The position numbers were made by a program, and so were the translations under genes. The notes under the pieces were generated by a model that was given only the letters and a program-made list of their open reading frames with translations, had not been told where the DNA came from and did no database searches. Shown one piece after another: positions 7,272 to 17,833 of a stretch of DNA of 46,438 nt (position 1 is its first letter; each line of letters begins with the position of its first letter). This stretch comes from Cohaesibacter sp. GTDB lineage: Bacteria > Pseudomonadota > Alphaproteobacteria > Rhizobiales > Cohaesibacteraceae. Where the stretch lies: the NCBI GenBank assembly GCA_025210795.1, contig JAOAQZ010000009.1:1-46438 (forward strand), given 5' to 3'.

Positions 7272-8819
7272 ATGAATATCGCAACACAAAATACCAAAAG
7301 TGCTGCCCTTGATACGTCACATCTGGATCAGGAATTCCCGTTCAAGGAGAGATACGGCAACTTCATCAATGGTGAATTTGTCGAACCAAAGTCCGGCCAA
7401 TATTTCGCCAACCCGACACCAATCACCGGCGAGATCCTGTGTGAGGTCGCCCGCTCCAACGCCGATGATGTTGAAGCAGCTCTTGATGCCGCCCATGCCG
7501 CGTTCCCGAGCTGGGGCAAAAGCTCCATCACCGAGCGCTCCAATATGCTGCTCAAAATCGCTGACATCATGGAGCAGAATACCAACAAGCTGGCAGTAGC
7601 AGAAACACTGGACAATGGTAAACCGATCCGCGAATCCATTGCAGCCGATCTGGCTCTTGCCGTTGATCATTTCCGCTATTTTGCAGGCGTTATCCGCGCC
7701 GAAGAAGGCACCATTGGCGAGATTGACGCCAACACTTACGCCTATCATATCAATGAGCCGCTTGGCGTGGTTGGCCAGATCATCCCGTGGAACTTCCCGC
7801 TTTTGATGGCCACTTGGAAAGTCGCTCCCGCTTTGGCTGCAGGCAACTGCATCGTGCTGAAGCCAGCCGAGCAAACCCCTGCCTCCATCATGGTACTGAT
7901 GGAGCTGATCGGTGATGTTTTGCCCGCAGGTGTTCTTAATGTGGTCAACGGCTTTGGCCTTGAAGCGGGCAAGCCTCTTGCTTCCTCCAACCGCATTGCA
8001 AAAATTGCCTTTACCGGTGAGACCACAACCGGTCGCCTGATCATGCAATATGCATCCCAGAACATCATTCCGGTAACATTGGAGCTGGGCGGCAAGAGCC
8101 CCAACATCTTCTTTGCCGATATCATGGAGCAGGATGACGCTTACTTTGACAAATGCCTTGAAGGCTTTGCCATGTTTGCCCTCAATCAGGGCGAGGTCTG
8201 CACCTGCCCAAGCCGTGTCTTGGTACAGGAAAGTATTGCCGACGCCTTTATTGAAAAGGCCGTGGCCCGAACCAAAGCTGTCAAGCAGGGCAACCCCCTG
8301 TCCATGGACACCATGATCGGCGCGCAGGCCTCCGTCGAGCAAATGGAAAAGATCTCCTCCTATCTGGAGCTTGGCAAACAGGAAGGCGCAGAAGTGCTGA
8401 CCGGCGGCAATGTAGCCTCCATGGGCGATGGCCTTGAAAATGGCAACTTCATCGAGCCAACCATCTTTAAAGGCCACAACAAAATGCGGGTCTTCCAAGA
8501 AGAAATCTTCGGCCCTGTTGTCTCTGTGACCACCTTTAAGGACGAAGCCGAAGCGCTGGAAATTGCCAATGACACCCTTTACGGCCTTGGCGCAGGCGTC
8601 TGGACCCGCAATGGCACATTGGCCTTCCGCATGGGTCGCGAAATTCAGGCAGGCCGCGTGTGGACCAATTGCTATCACGCATATCCTGCTCACGCTGCCT
8701 TTGGCGGTTACAAGCAGTCAGGCATTGGCCGCGAAACCCATAAGATGATGCTCAATCATTATCGCCAGACAAAAAATCTGCTGGTTTCCTATGATGACAA
8801 TGCACTGGGCTTCTTCTGA
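7272..8819 (+). CDS. NAD-dependent aldehyde dehydrogenase (AcoD/ExaC type)
   Basis: The enzyme oxidises short aldehydes such as acetaldehyde to the acid. It has 515 residues. The Rossmann region [20 protein letters not shown] binds NAD. The general base lies in [11 protein letters not shown] (Glu near 271). The nucleophile is Cys310 in GEVCTCPSR, a Cys-x-Cys pair typical of the AcoD/ExaC branch. GGGAGG sits 5 bases before the ATG at 7272. A sigma-54-like promoter and a divergent AcoR-type activator indicate induced expression. The DUF779 gene follows 93 bases downstream, the usual partner of this dehydrogenase type. The exact substrate (acetaldehyde, acetoin-derived or another) cannot be fixed from sequence. 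Confidence 0.94.
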   Translation: MNIATQNTKSAALDTSHLDQEFPFKERYGNFINGEFVEPKSGQYFANPTPITGEILCEVARSNADDVEAALDAAHAAFPSWGKSSITERSNMLLKIADIMEQNTNKLAVAETLDNGKPIRESIAADLALAVDHFRYFAGVIRAEEGTIGEIDANTYAYHINEPLGVVGQIIPWNFPLLMATWKVAPALAAGNCIVLKPAEQTPASIMVLMELIGDVLPAGVLNVVNGFGLEAGKPLASSNRIAKIAFTGETTTGRLIMQYASQNIIPVTLELGGKSPNIFFADIMEQDDAYFDKCLEGFAMFALNQGEVCTCPSRVLVQESIADAFIEKAVARTKAVKQGNPLSMDTMIGAQASVEQMEKISSYLELGKQEGAEVLTGGNVASMGDGLENGNFIEPTIFKGHNKMRVFQEEIFGPVVSVTTFKDEAEALEIANDTLYGLGAGVWTRNGTLAFRMGREIQAGRVWTNCYHAYPAHAAFGGYKQSGIGRETHKMMLNHYRQTKNLLVSYDDNALGFF

Positions 8820-8850
8820 TCGTCCCCACGCAGCTGAAGTCTAGATGCTC

Positions 8851-8880
8851 TGCGGCCGGACACTAAAATGCCCGGCCGCA
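8851..8880 (+). terminator. hairpin between aldehyde dehydrogenase and DUF779 gene
   Basis: TGCGGCCGG (8851-8859) pairs perfectly with CCGGCCGCA (8872-8880) across 12 bases and is followed by TATTTT. It could partly terminate, lowering DUF779 expression, or stabilise the upstream message. Confidence 0.5.
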
Positions 8881-8912
8881 TATTTTCCCATCAGCAATTG
8901 TGAGCCAAATCC

Positions 8913-9275
8913 ATGCAAGATGACAAAGCCGCCATTCCAACCGTCGAAGCAACGCCGCAGGCCGTAAAACTGATTGCAAAGATCCGCGAAAAATACGGAC
9001 CCGACCTTATCTTCCATCAGTCAGGCGGCTGCTGCGATGGCAGCGCGCCCATGTGCTTCGAAAAAAGCGACTTCATTCTGGGCGACAATGATTTGTTGCT
9101 GGGGGATCTTGATGGCGTGCCCTTCTATATCAATCAGGATCAGGGCGAGCGCTGGGGCCAAAGCCATCTGATCATTGATGCGATTGACGGCAATGGCGGC
9201 ATGTTTTCGCTTGATAATGGCACCGGCCAGCGTTTTCTAACCCGCTCGGAAATCTGCGCCCTACCACAAGAGTAG
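8913..9275 (+). CDS. DUF779 domain-containing protein
   Basis: A 120-residue protein of the DUF779 family, which recurs next to AcoD/ExaC-type aldehyde dehydrogenases. The signature HQSGGCCDGSAPMCF carries three conserved cysteines (about residues 37-50) that could bind a metal or take part in redox chemistry. There is no signal peptide or membrane segment, so it should be cytoplasmic. It follows the dehydrogenase in the same direction. The partnership is family knowledge; the biochemical role is unknown. Confidence 0.9.
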   Translation: MQDDKAAIPTVEATPQAVKLIAKIREKYGPDLIFHQSGGCCDGSAPMCFEKSDFILGDNDLLLGDLDGVPFYINQDQGERWGQSHLIIDAIDGNGGMFSLDNGTGQRFLTRSEICALPQE

Positions 9276-9320
9276 GCCTCAGGGCAGGACGCAGATCAGG
9301 CTGGCCCACCTAGCGATCTT

Positions 9321-10331
9321 TTAGCGATAGAGTACGGTCTTGGGCAGGTCCAGATCCTTATAAAGATGGGCCACCTGCTCCCCATATCCATTATAGATTT
9401 TGGTCGGGATGCGGTCATTCGTGCCCAAAACCCGCTCACTTGCCTGGCTCCAGCGCGGATGATCAACCTCGGGGTTCACATTCGCCCAGAAGCCATATTC
9501 ACGCGCTGCCAATTGCTCCCAAAAGCTAACCGGCCGCTTGTCTGTAAAGGTAAAGCGCGTAATCGACTTAATCGACTTGAAGCCATATTTCCAAGGAAGC
9601 GCCAGACGCAAGGGCGCCCCAAACTGCTTGGCTGCAGGCTTGCCATAAGCGCCGGTTACCAGAAATGCCAGATCATTGCTGGCTTCTTCCATGGTCACCC
9701 CTTCCACATAGGGCCATGGATACCAGCTTTGCTTTTGCCCGCTGGCAACTGACGGGTCATGGAAGGTCTCCATGCGGATATATTTAGCCCCTGACAGAGG
9801 CTTTGCCTTGGCAATCAAATCTTTGAAGGCAAATCCGGTCCAGGGAATTGTCATCGACCAGGCCTCAACACAGCGATGCCGATAAAGGCGCTCTTCCAGC
9901 ATCACCGAACGGATCAGCTCATCAATATCCAGCACCATTTCCTTCTCGACCATGCCATCAATCGTTACCTGCCACGGGCGTGTTTTCAAAGCCTGTGCGG
10001 CCTTGGCAATTTGTTTGTGAGAGCCAAATTCATAGAAATTGTTATAGCTTGAATTGATGCCCTCATCCGTTATGGCCCGCTCGATCTGATAGGCCTCATT
10101 GCGCTTGGCTGGATAAAGATCAAGGGTAGGGTCAGTAAAATCTGACGTGCTGGCCGACTGGCTGACAACAGCATCAGAGCTGCTTTGCTCACTGCAGCCT
10201 GCAAGCCCCAAAGCCGCACCACCAATCAGCAAACCAGAACCGGTCATAAACTTGCGCCGGTTGAAGTAAATCCCCTCACTGGTTGCTTGATGGTCTTTTA
10301 AGGACCAAGGCTTGCCACGTTTGATGAACAT
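9321..10331 (-). CDS. msrP: protein-methionine-sulfoxide reductase catalytic subunit MsrP (putative Tat lipoprotein)
   Basis: MsrP (YedY) is a periplasmic molybdenum-cofactor enzyme of the sulfite-oxidase fold that repairs oxidised methionines. The 336-residue protein carries a twin-arginine signal (NRRKFM, Arg25-Arg26). The cofactor Cys is in LYRHRCVEAWSM near residue 157, and the C-terminal WEQLAAREYGFWANVNP region is typical. Unusually, the signal ends in a lipobox Leu43-Ala-Gly-Cys46, so the protein may be lipidated rather than released. The haem-binding membrane partner MsrQ, often adjacent, is not in this window. Synthesis needs molybdopterin, and moaD/moaE lie 28 kb away. The function call is strong; lipidation is inference. 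Confidence 0.93.
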   Translation of the reverse strand: MFIKRGKPWSLKDHQATSEGIYFNRRKFMTGSGLLIGGAALGLAGCSEQSSSDAVVSQSASTSDFTDPTLDLYPAKRNEAYQIERAITDEGINSSYNNFYEFGSHKQIAKAAQALKTRPWQVTIDGMVEKEMVLDIDELIRSVMLEERLYRHRCVEAWSMTIPWTGFAFKDLIAKAKPLSGAKYIRMETFHDPSVASGQKQSWYPWPYVEGVTMEEASNDLAFLVTGAYGKPAAKQFGAPLRLALPWKYGFKSIKSITRFTFTDKRPVSFWEQLAAREYGFWANVNPEVDHPRWSQASERVLGTNDRIPTKIYNGYGEQVAHLYKDLDLPKTVLYR

Positions 10332-10470
10332 AGATCATCCCTCCAAGTCGTGTCTTCGCCGATAACCTAAGCGAGGAGGAAAACACGTGCAATTCAAGTT
10401 CTCGTGTGAAGGATGTGAGAAGCAAAAGACAAAATGAAAGATCGCAAAGAGACGACCATCCCAAAATAGA

Positions 10471-10494
10471 AAACGGGGCCTTTCGGCCCCGTTT
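10471..10494 (-). terminator. terminator of the EF-G-like gene
   Basis: AAACGGGGCC (10471-10480) pairs perfectly with GGCCCCGTTT (10485-10494). On the minus strand the loop is GAAA and TTTTCTATTTT follows, so it ends transcription from the minus-strand gene at 10523. Confidence 0.8.
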
Positions 10495-10522
10495 CGCTTC
10501 TCTTCCTACGGCAGTCAATGCC

Positions 10523-12580
10523 TTATTGAGCGGCCTGCTTGGCAGCCAGAACCATCTCGGCCTGTCGGCCCGTCAGTTCCTGCATATGGTCAAACTTGGC
10601 TTCGAACGAAGCCACGCCAGCAGAGATTGAACGAAGCTCGATGATCAGATCCGCAATCTCGGACTGCGGCATCAGGCTTTCAACCAGATCCCAACCCGGC
10701 CAGCCCGGACGTGCATCATAGCCCATCAATTGGCCGCGGCGTCCCGCAACAATGGTATTGACCTTGGCGGTCACATCATTGGGCACAGCAACCTTCACAT
10801 TCATGAAAGGCTCCAAAAGGACGGGACTACAATCGGGCAGACCTTCACGCATCGCCAAACTGCCAGCAGAGCGGAACGCCTGATCGGAGCTGTCAACATT
10901 GTGATAGGAGCCGTCAGAGAGATTAACCGCAACATCAACCACTTCAAAGCCCAACGGACCTTTGGCCAGCGCGTCCTTGATACCATTTTCAACAGAGCTG
11001 AAATATTGCTTGGGCACGACACCACCCGTGATGGTTTCGCTAAAGGCGAAGCCCTCACCACGATCCAGCGGTTTGATTTCCAGCACCACATCACCAAACT
11101 GGCCATGGCCACCGGATTGCTTTTTATGACGGCCGCGAACCTCATTGGCCTTGCGAATGGTTTCCTTGTAAGGAACCGACGGCGCATGATGGTCAATGGC
11201 AATATTATATTTACCTTCCAGACGCTCGATCGCCACCCGCAAATGCATCTCGCCCTGCCCATGCAGCAAGGTCTCGCCACTATCCTGATTTTGCTCAATT
11301 TGAAGGGACGGATCTTCCTCAACCAGCTTTTGCAACGTGGCATGAAGCTTCACTTCATCACGGTGCTCTTTGGGCTTGATCGCCATGGAGAAAACAGGCG
11401 CAGGCAGTTCAAGCATTTCAAGCGGATCCATGCCCTCTTTTGCCGTGGTCAGGGAATTGCCTGTATGGGCATTTTCCAGCTTACCAAGAGCAATCACCTG
11501 CCCCTCGTTGGCCACATTATCCTTGATGGTCTTCTGCCCCTGAATATGGAACATGCCGGACACACGGCCAATCTCTTCGCCATCTTCCCCATAGAAAACA
11601 GAACCATCCTTCACAGCGCCCTTAAGCACGCGAGAAATGGATAATTTGCCCCCATGTGGCGTGTGAATGCTCTTCATCACCTGAACAACAGCATCATCCC
11701 CTGCAGGGGTCTCAAGCCCCAAACGCTCGCATGTGGTCTCAACCCCGGGGCCTTCATGGCGCAGGGCTTTAAGCAGGCGCAGGATACCATTTTCGGTTTC
11801 AGCAGAGCCAATGAGCATCGGCACGATCTGGCCCTGACGCATTTCCTCGATCAAATCATCAAAGACCTGATCTTGCGGCGGCTCCATATCATCCAGCAAA
11901 TGCTCCATCAGAACATCGTCATGATCGGACAGAGTCTCAAGCATATTATAGCGCGCTTCCAGCTCACGGGCATGATCCCCGTCAGACATTTCGATCATCT
12001 CGCTGGGCGCATGCTCGCGATAGATAAAGGCCCGCTCCAGAGCCAGATCGATAAAGCCGATCGCAATATCATTTTTCCAGATAGGAATCTGGCGCAGCAC
12101 CAGAGGTGTCGAGCTTGCCTGCTGCAACACTTCCAGCATTTCGCGAACCCGGCGGGTGCATTTGTCAATTTTGTTGAGGAAGAGAATGCGCGGAATGTTG
12201 CGCTCTTCAAGGCTTTTGAGAATGACTTGCAGTGCTGGCAGCTTCTTCTCGTCCGGCTCGCACACTACAACCGCAATATCAGCAGCAGTGAGAGCTGGCT
12301 GGCTTTCAAACTGGAATTCGACAGAACCGGGGCAATCGATAAAGGTATAGGTATCACCCAAGAAGTCTGCCTCGGCAATATTGGCTTCAACGGACATATG
12401 ATGCGCGCGGGCCTCATCGGAGCCATCACCAATAGAGCCGCCACTATCGACAGACCCGAATTTATTGATGGTGCCGGTGCGCGCCAAAATGGCTTCAAGG
12501 AGAGTTGTCTTACCGCTTCCAAAGGGTCCAACGACTGCAACGCACCGTGGACCCTCGACTCTTTTGCCAACTTGTCCCAT
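10523..12580 (-). CDS. elongation factor G-like translational GTPase (paralogue)
   Basis: The 685-residue protein has the full EF-G domain order: GTPase, OB-type domain II, III, a domain IV with GGHGQFGDV, and V. It is not canonical fusA. The P-loop is GPFGSGKT (residues 18-25) rather than the usual AHIDAGKT, and the G3 motif is DCPGS (82-86) where EF-G has DTPGH. The catalytic His is therefore Ser86, so GTP hydrolysis should be altered. NKID (136-139) is intact. AAGGAGAT lies 8 bases before the ATG. It appears to be a single-gene unit with its own terminator. Similar EF-G-like proteins are common in alphaproteobacteria; their role is unclear to me, possibly ribosome-associated stress functions. 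Confidence 0.88.
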   Translation of the reverse strand: MGQVGKRVEGPRCVAVVGPFGSGKTTLLEAILARTGTINKFGSVDSGGSIGDGSDEARAHHMSVEANIAEADFLGDTYTFIDCPGSVEFQFESQPALTAADIAVVVCEPDEKKLPALQVILKSLEERNIPRILFLNKIDKCTRRVREMLEVLQQASSTPLVLRQIPIWKNDIAIGFIDLALERAFIYREHAPSEMIEMSDGDHARELEARYNMLETLSDHDDVLMEHLLDDMEPPQDQVFDDLIEEMRQGQIVPMLIGSAETENGILRLLKALRHEGPGVETTCERLGLETPAGDDAVVQVMKSIHTPHGGKLSISRVLKGAVKDGSVFYGEDGEEIGRVSGMFHIQGQKTIKDNVANEGQVIALGKLENAHTGNSLTTAKEGMDPLEMLELPAPVFSMAIKPKEHRDEVKLHATLQKLVEEDPSLQIEQNQDSGETLLHGQGEMHLRVAIERLEGKYNIAIDHHAPSVPYKETIRKANEVRGRHKKQSGGHGQFGDVVLEIKPLDRGEGFAFSETITGGVVPKQYFSSVENGIKDALAKGPLGFEVVDVAVNLSDGSYHNVDSSDQAFRSAGSLAMREGLPDCSPVLLEPFMNVKVAVPNDVTAKVNTIVAGRRGQLMGYDARPGWPGWDLVESLMPQSEIADLIIELRSISAGVASFEAKFDHMQELTGRQAEMVLAAKQAAQ

Positions 12581-12970
12581 GGAAGTATCTCCTTATCCGG
12601 CCCTGCAAAAAGACCGCTTCCATAAAGGCCTCTGACAGGGACTTGGTTTTGCATTCTGTCCGGCCCGGATCCGTTACCTCTGGCTTGTAGCCATATCGAG
12701 ACTTGCCGTTATGTGCAGGCAAGAAAGCGGCGAGCAAGACACTCCCGGCAGGCCTTTAAAAAGAAAACAACCCCATAAAGCCCCATGCCGGTCATTCATC
12801 AATGATAAAGACAGCTTAACCCAAATGCCGATGGCCGATTTGATAAATCGCAAAGCACCGACAGATAAATCCCTCAAGGCACGATTTATTGCCTCTTGCC
12901 CTTAATCGTCAGGGTCCGCACGGGCAAATCATATCTGGGCACAACAGACCAAATGCACGAAGACAAACAA
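12581..12970. other. intergenic region, no gene supported
   Basis: About 390 bases separate the start of the EF-G-like gene from the terminator of the aminotransferase gene. I see a short hairpin CTTGCC/GGCAAG (12702-12723) in the leader of the EF-G-like transcript. A TTTGATAAATCG segment is also partly mirrored by CGATTTATT. Short open frames here have no ribosome-binding site or recognisable product. The minus-strand promoter of the EF-G-like gene must lie here but I cannot place it. Confidence 0.4.
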
Positions 12971-12974
12971 AAAC

Positions 12975-12997
12975 GGGCCAGCCCCAAAGGCTGACCC
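12975..12997 (-). terminator. terminator of the aspartate aminotransferase gene
   Basis: GGGCCAGCC (12975-12983) pairs with GGCTGACCC (12989-12997). On the minus strand the single mismatch becomes a G-U pair and GTTTTTGTTT follows. It lies 44 bases after the aminotransferase stop. Confidence 0.8.
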
Positions 12998-13040
12998 GCT
13001 CGATTTTGTAATCAAACCCACATAAGTGGGCATGGCGATC

Positions 13041-14695
<1,655 letters not shown>

Positions 14696-16453
14696 ATGGC
14701 GGACACTGCGAAACGGGTGAGATCTCAAAGAAAAGTTACAGCTCTTGTAACAACAATTATGATCTCTGCCCTTGCCTCTTTATCGGGGCTAACAGTTGCG
14801 TGGACCGGCGCTCAAGCCGCCCAGACCGAGCAGCAATCAGCCCAGACCACGCCGGCATCTTCCATGCCAGCCCCTCAAATGTCCGGTAAGAAGCCGGGCA
14901 AGACCGCCGATCACAGCAAGTTTGAAATTCTCCAGCAGAATTTCAAATCCGGACCGGAGGTCACCAAAGCCTGTCTCTCATGTCATACCGAGGCAGCCGA
15001 CCAAATTCACGATTCCATTCACTGGAAATGGGAATATACCAATCCCACCACAGGCCAAACACTGGGCAAAAAAACCGTCATCAATGCCTTTTGCGGCAAT
15101 GTGGCCTCCAACGAAGCACGCTGTACCTCGTGCCATGCCGGATATGGCTGGGAAGATGTTCGCCAGCCACCCCCAAGCGAGCCTGAGGCCGTAGATTGCC
15201 TCATCTGCCACGCTGATACGGCAACCTATTCCAAATTCCCCACCAAGGCAGGCCACCCGCTTTACGAGCCCACCCCTTGGAAAGGGAAAATGAAACAGCC
15301 GCCCAACCTGTCCAAAGCGGCAATGTCTGTAAAGAACCCGCAGCGGCAGAATTGTGGCTCCTGTCACTATTATGGCGGCGGCGGTGACGCGGTAAAGCAT
15401 GGCGATCTGGACAGCTCGCTCAACCATCCGGGCAAAGAGCTGGATGTGCATATGCGCGAAGATGGCCTCAACATGGCCTGTACCGCCTGTCACTCAGGCT
15501 CCGGCCACCAATGGCCCGGCTCGCGTTATGGCAGCTCGGCAGAAAGCAATCAAAAAGAGGGCAAAGGCGAGAAAGACAGCATCAAGCCGATGACAGCCAA
15601 AATGAGCAAGATGAGCCATATGGCAGAATCTTCCTCATGCGAAAGCTGTCACTCCGACAAACCGCATCCGGGCAACGATCTTAAATCGATCAAGCTGAAC
15701 AACCATACGGATACGGTCGCTTGCCAAACCTGCCATATTCCTGAATTTGCCCGCGGCGGTGTCGCAACCAAAACCAAGTGGGACTGGTCGACCGCAGGCA
15801 AGCTGAAAGATGGCAAGCCCTTCAAAATCATGGATGACCATGGTCACCCAAGCTATTTGTCAACAAAAGGCAATTTTGAGTATGGCGAAAATGTCACCCC
15901 TCATTATGCCTGGTATAACGGCAATTTCCGTTACACCCTGCTTGACGACAAGATCGACCCGACCAAAACGGTTGAGCTGAACGCCATCCTTGGCGGCCCG
16001 AATGACAAACAGTCAAAAATCTGGCCTTTCAAGAAAATGGAAACCCGGCAGGCCTATGACACAGAGAAAAGCCAGCTGGTCTATACCCATGTCTATGGCA
16101 AGGATGATACGTCCCTGTGGACCAACTTTGACTGGCCAAAAGCCATTCAGGCGGGCATGGACTATATTGGCCAAGACTATTCCGGCAAGTTCGACTTTGT
16201 CGACACCAATATGTTCTGGCCAATCACTCACATGGTCGCTCCTGCAGAAAAAGCCGTTGAATGTCAGGAATGCCACTCCAAGAACGGTCGCATGGCCGGA
16301 ATTGAAGGGGTTTATATCCCCGGACGTGACAGCTTCAAATGGCTCGACTGGCTTGGATATACCGCATTTGGCCTGACCATCTTCGGTGTTCTGCTTCATG
16401 GCTTGCTTCGCTTCGTGCTGCGCAACCGCAAAACCGCTGCCAAGGAAGGATAA
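14696..16453 (+). CDS. octaheme c-type cytochrome, tetrathionate reductase (OTR) family
   Basis: The 585-residue exported protein has exactly eight CxxCH haem motifs: CLSCH (93), CTSCH (143), CLICH (168), CGSCH (220), CTACH (262), CESCH (315), CQTCH (343) and CQECH (about 522). A signal segment spans roughly residues 13-42. A C-terminal membrane helix (about 553-577) is followed by a basic tail, so it is probably anchored facing the periplasm. OTR of Shewanella reduces tetrathionate, nitrite and hydroxylamine in vitro with a Lys-ligated haem; the physiological substrate here is not known. GGAGG lies 6 bases before the ATG. It is followed 4 bases later by a cytochrome b, presumably its quinol-linked electron partner. 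Confidence 0.9.
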   Translation: MADTAKRVRSQRKVTALVTTIMISALASLSGLTVAWTGAQAAQTEQQSAQTTPASSMPAPQMSGKKPGKTADHSKFEILQQNFKSGPEVTKACLSCHTEAADQIHDSIHWKWEYTNPTTGQTLGKKTVINAFCGNVASNEARCTSCHAGYGWEDVRQPPPSEPEAVDCLICHADTATYSKFPTKAGHPLYEPTPWKGKMKQPPNLSKAAMSVKNPQRQNCGSCHYYGGGGDAVKHGDLDSSLNHPGKELDVHMREDGLNMACTACHSGSGHQWPGSRYGSSAESNQKEGKGEKDSIKPMTAKMSKMSHMAESSSCESCHSDKPHPGNDLKSIKLNNHTDTVACQTCHIPEFARGGVATKTKWDWSTAGKLKDGKPFKIMDDHGHPSYLSTKGNFEYGENVTPHYAWYNGNFRYTLLDDKIDPTKTVELNAILGGPNDKQSKIWPFKKMETRQAYDTEKSQLVYTHVYGKDDTSLWTNFDWPKAIQAGMDYIGQDYSGKFDFVDTNMFWPITHMVAPAEKAVECQECHSKNGRMAGIEGVYIPGRDSFKWLDWLGYTAFGLTIFGVLLHGLLRFVLRNRKTAAKEG

Positions 16454-16457
16454 GATC

Positions 16458-17168
16458 ATGACAGACATTACATCCATTCCGCATGCCGAGAAGGCACCAG
16501 AAGTCCATGGGCAAAAACGGGCTGTAAAAATCTACACCCGCTATGAGCGCTTTTGGCACTGGTCGCAAGCTCTGTTGATTTTCATCCTCGCCCTGTCAGG
16601 CTTCACCCTGCATGGCACCCTTGCTTTGGTGCCGTTCCCGCTGGCCGTGATGATGCATACCTTTGCAGCCATCGCACTGATTGTTCTTTGGACATTCACC
16701 ACCTTCTGGAACTTCACCACCGGACAATGGCGGCATTATCTGCCCAATAACAAAGGGCTGTTCAATGTCATCAAATTTTATGCAATCGGCATTCTGACCG
16801 GAGCGCCACACCCCTATTCCAAAAGCCTGAAACGCAAGCAAAATGCACTTCAATCTCTGGCCTATCTGACCTTCATGGTCATTATCGGCCCGGCTTTGTG
16901 GCTATCGGGTCTGGCCTATCTGTTTTATGCAGCCTGGTCCCATATCGACAATGCCAACATGATTTTTGAAGGGGTTGCCTTTGTTCATACAGCCGCGGCC
17001 TTCCTTATGGTCACCTTTGTTGCCATCCATATCTATATGACAACAACCGGCAAGACGGTCTTCCACTATATCAAAACCATGATCACTGGTTACGAGACCA
17101 TCGAGCTGACCAAAGCGGAAGAAGCCTATCTGGAAGAACAGGAGCCTGACAAGCTGCGCAAATCGTAA
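16458..17168 (+). CDS. membrane cytochrome b (cytochrome b561/formate dehydrogenase gamma-like)
   Basis: From the ATG at 16458 the protein has 236 residues with about four hydrophobic helices. Histidines placed for b-haem ligation are in YERFWHWSQ (helix 1), MMHTFAAIAL (helix 2), FVHTAAAF and VAIHIYM (helix 4). AAGGAAGG lies before the start, which is 4 bases after the octaheme stop, so the two are translationally linked. Such subunits exchange electrons with the quinone pool. Here it probably feeds or drains the octaheme cytochrome. The open frame extends upstream into the previous gene but has no better start. A strong terminator follows. Confidence 0.88.
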   Translation: MTDITSIPHAEKAPEVHGQKRAVKIYTRYERFWHWSQALLIFILALSGFTLHGTLALVPFPLAVMMHTFAAIALIVLWTFTTFWNFTTGQWRHYLPNNKGLFNVIKFYAIGILTGAPHPYSKSLKRKQNALQSLAYLTFMVIIGPALWLSGLAYLFYAAWSHIDNANMIFEGVAFVHTAAAFLMVTFVAIHIYMTTTGKTVFHYIKTMITGYETIELTKAEEAYLEEQEPDKLRKS

Positions 17169-17190
17169 GCTTGAAAGGCATAATCAAACA

Positions 17191-17222
17191 AAAAGGCCGC
17201 GGGCATCCCCCGCGGCCTTTTT
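17191..17222 (+). terminator. terminator of the octaheme cytochrome operon
   Basis: GGCCGCGGG (17195-17203) pairs with CCCGCGGCC (17209-17217), flanked by AAAA on the left and a run of six T on the right. It works in both directions and also faces the minus-strand DUF2892 gene. Confidence 0.9.
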
Positions 17223-17281
17223 TGTGCACAACTAAAGCACATCAAAATCCTACTGCACCAAACAGCCAAAAGGCTGATCGC

Positions 17282-17485
17282 TTATTTAAAAGCAGTGCCC
17301 GGCTTCACGCCCAGCTTTTTCATGATGATTGCCGCAGGGCACCATCCGGTGAAAGAAGATTGCAGAAGATTGGCACCGATAAAGACGGTGAACCACATGA
17401 AGTTGGGATGCACAAACTGGGTGAGAAGAACTGAGATCAGGATCATCACACCAGCAAAAGCAAACATGCTACGGTCAAGACACAT
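17282..17485 (-). CDS. small DUF2892 (YgaP-type) membrane protein
   Basis: From the ATG at 17485, preceded by GGAG 8 bases upstream, the protein has 67 residues: two membrane helices (AFAGVMILISVLL and FMWFTVFIGANLL) and the conserved SSFTGWCPAAIIMKKLGV end with its Cys. DUF2892 proteins often sit beside sulfur or rhodanese genes, which suits the neighbouring OTR-family cytochrome, but the role is unknown. A start 11 codons upstream lacks a ribosome-binding site. It is convergent with the cytochrome operon. Confidence 0.8.
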   Translation of the reverse strand: MCLDRSMFAFAGVMILISVLLTQFVHPNFMWFTVFIGANLLQSSFTGWCPAAIIMKKLGVKPGTAFK

Positions 17486-17518
17486 GGGAAAGGCTCCATT
17501 AATTGCATAATTTCGCAA

Positions 17519-17833
17519 CTATGTAGCAAAAGATTGCCCAAAGGTAAAGCCACCTCGCAGCTTAGGGTCAGGACCCATTAATTATGTGCATTCTGTGAGG
17601 GCAGTTTTGCGTTCTCACAAGGAGGGAAATCGCGAGAGTGTGGTGCAAAAAGAACCAGACAGAGAATTTGCAAGGCGATCACACAAGTCTGAGCGAAATG
17701 TGAGCTATCCCCCCCTTGTTGCCCCAAAATGGTCACAAAATCTGTCCGCTTTGACCATTATTCCCGCAAAAGACAGCCTCAATCCCGTGATTATCTATCC
17801 CCCATAGACAAAAAATCATAACTGGGGTTCATC
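17519..17833. other. intergenic region between DUF2892 gene and sortase target gene
   Basis: These 315 bases should contain the promoters of both divergent genes. I see a short GTGAG/CTCAC stem around 17595-17620, an AAGGAGGG with no convincing start codon after it, and a TTGACC at about 17750 without a matching -10. A 73-codon open frame here looks like chance. Confidence 0.4.

Noticed and set aside
7317..8693. 458-codon open frame antisense to the aldehyde dehydrogenase
   Set aside because: It mirrors a strongly biased coding gene, has no recognisable domain or ribosome-binding site, and the sense gene is certain.
10730..12625. Long plus-strand frames opposite the EF-G-like gene
   Set aside because: They mirror the EF-G-like coding sequence and contain only reversed-codon composition.
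12711..12905. Short frames in the gap upstream of the EF-G-like gene
   Set aside because: No start signals, domains or codon pattern supporting translation.
17586..17807. 73-codon frame before the sortase-target gene
   Set aside because: No ribosome-binding site or recognisable product, and the sequence looks like promoter DNA.
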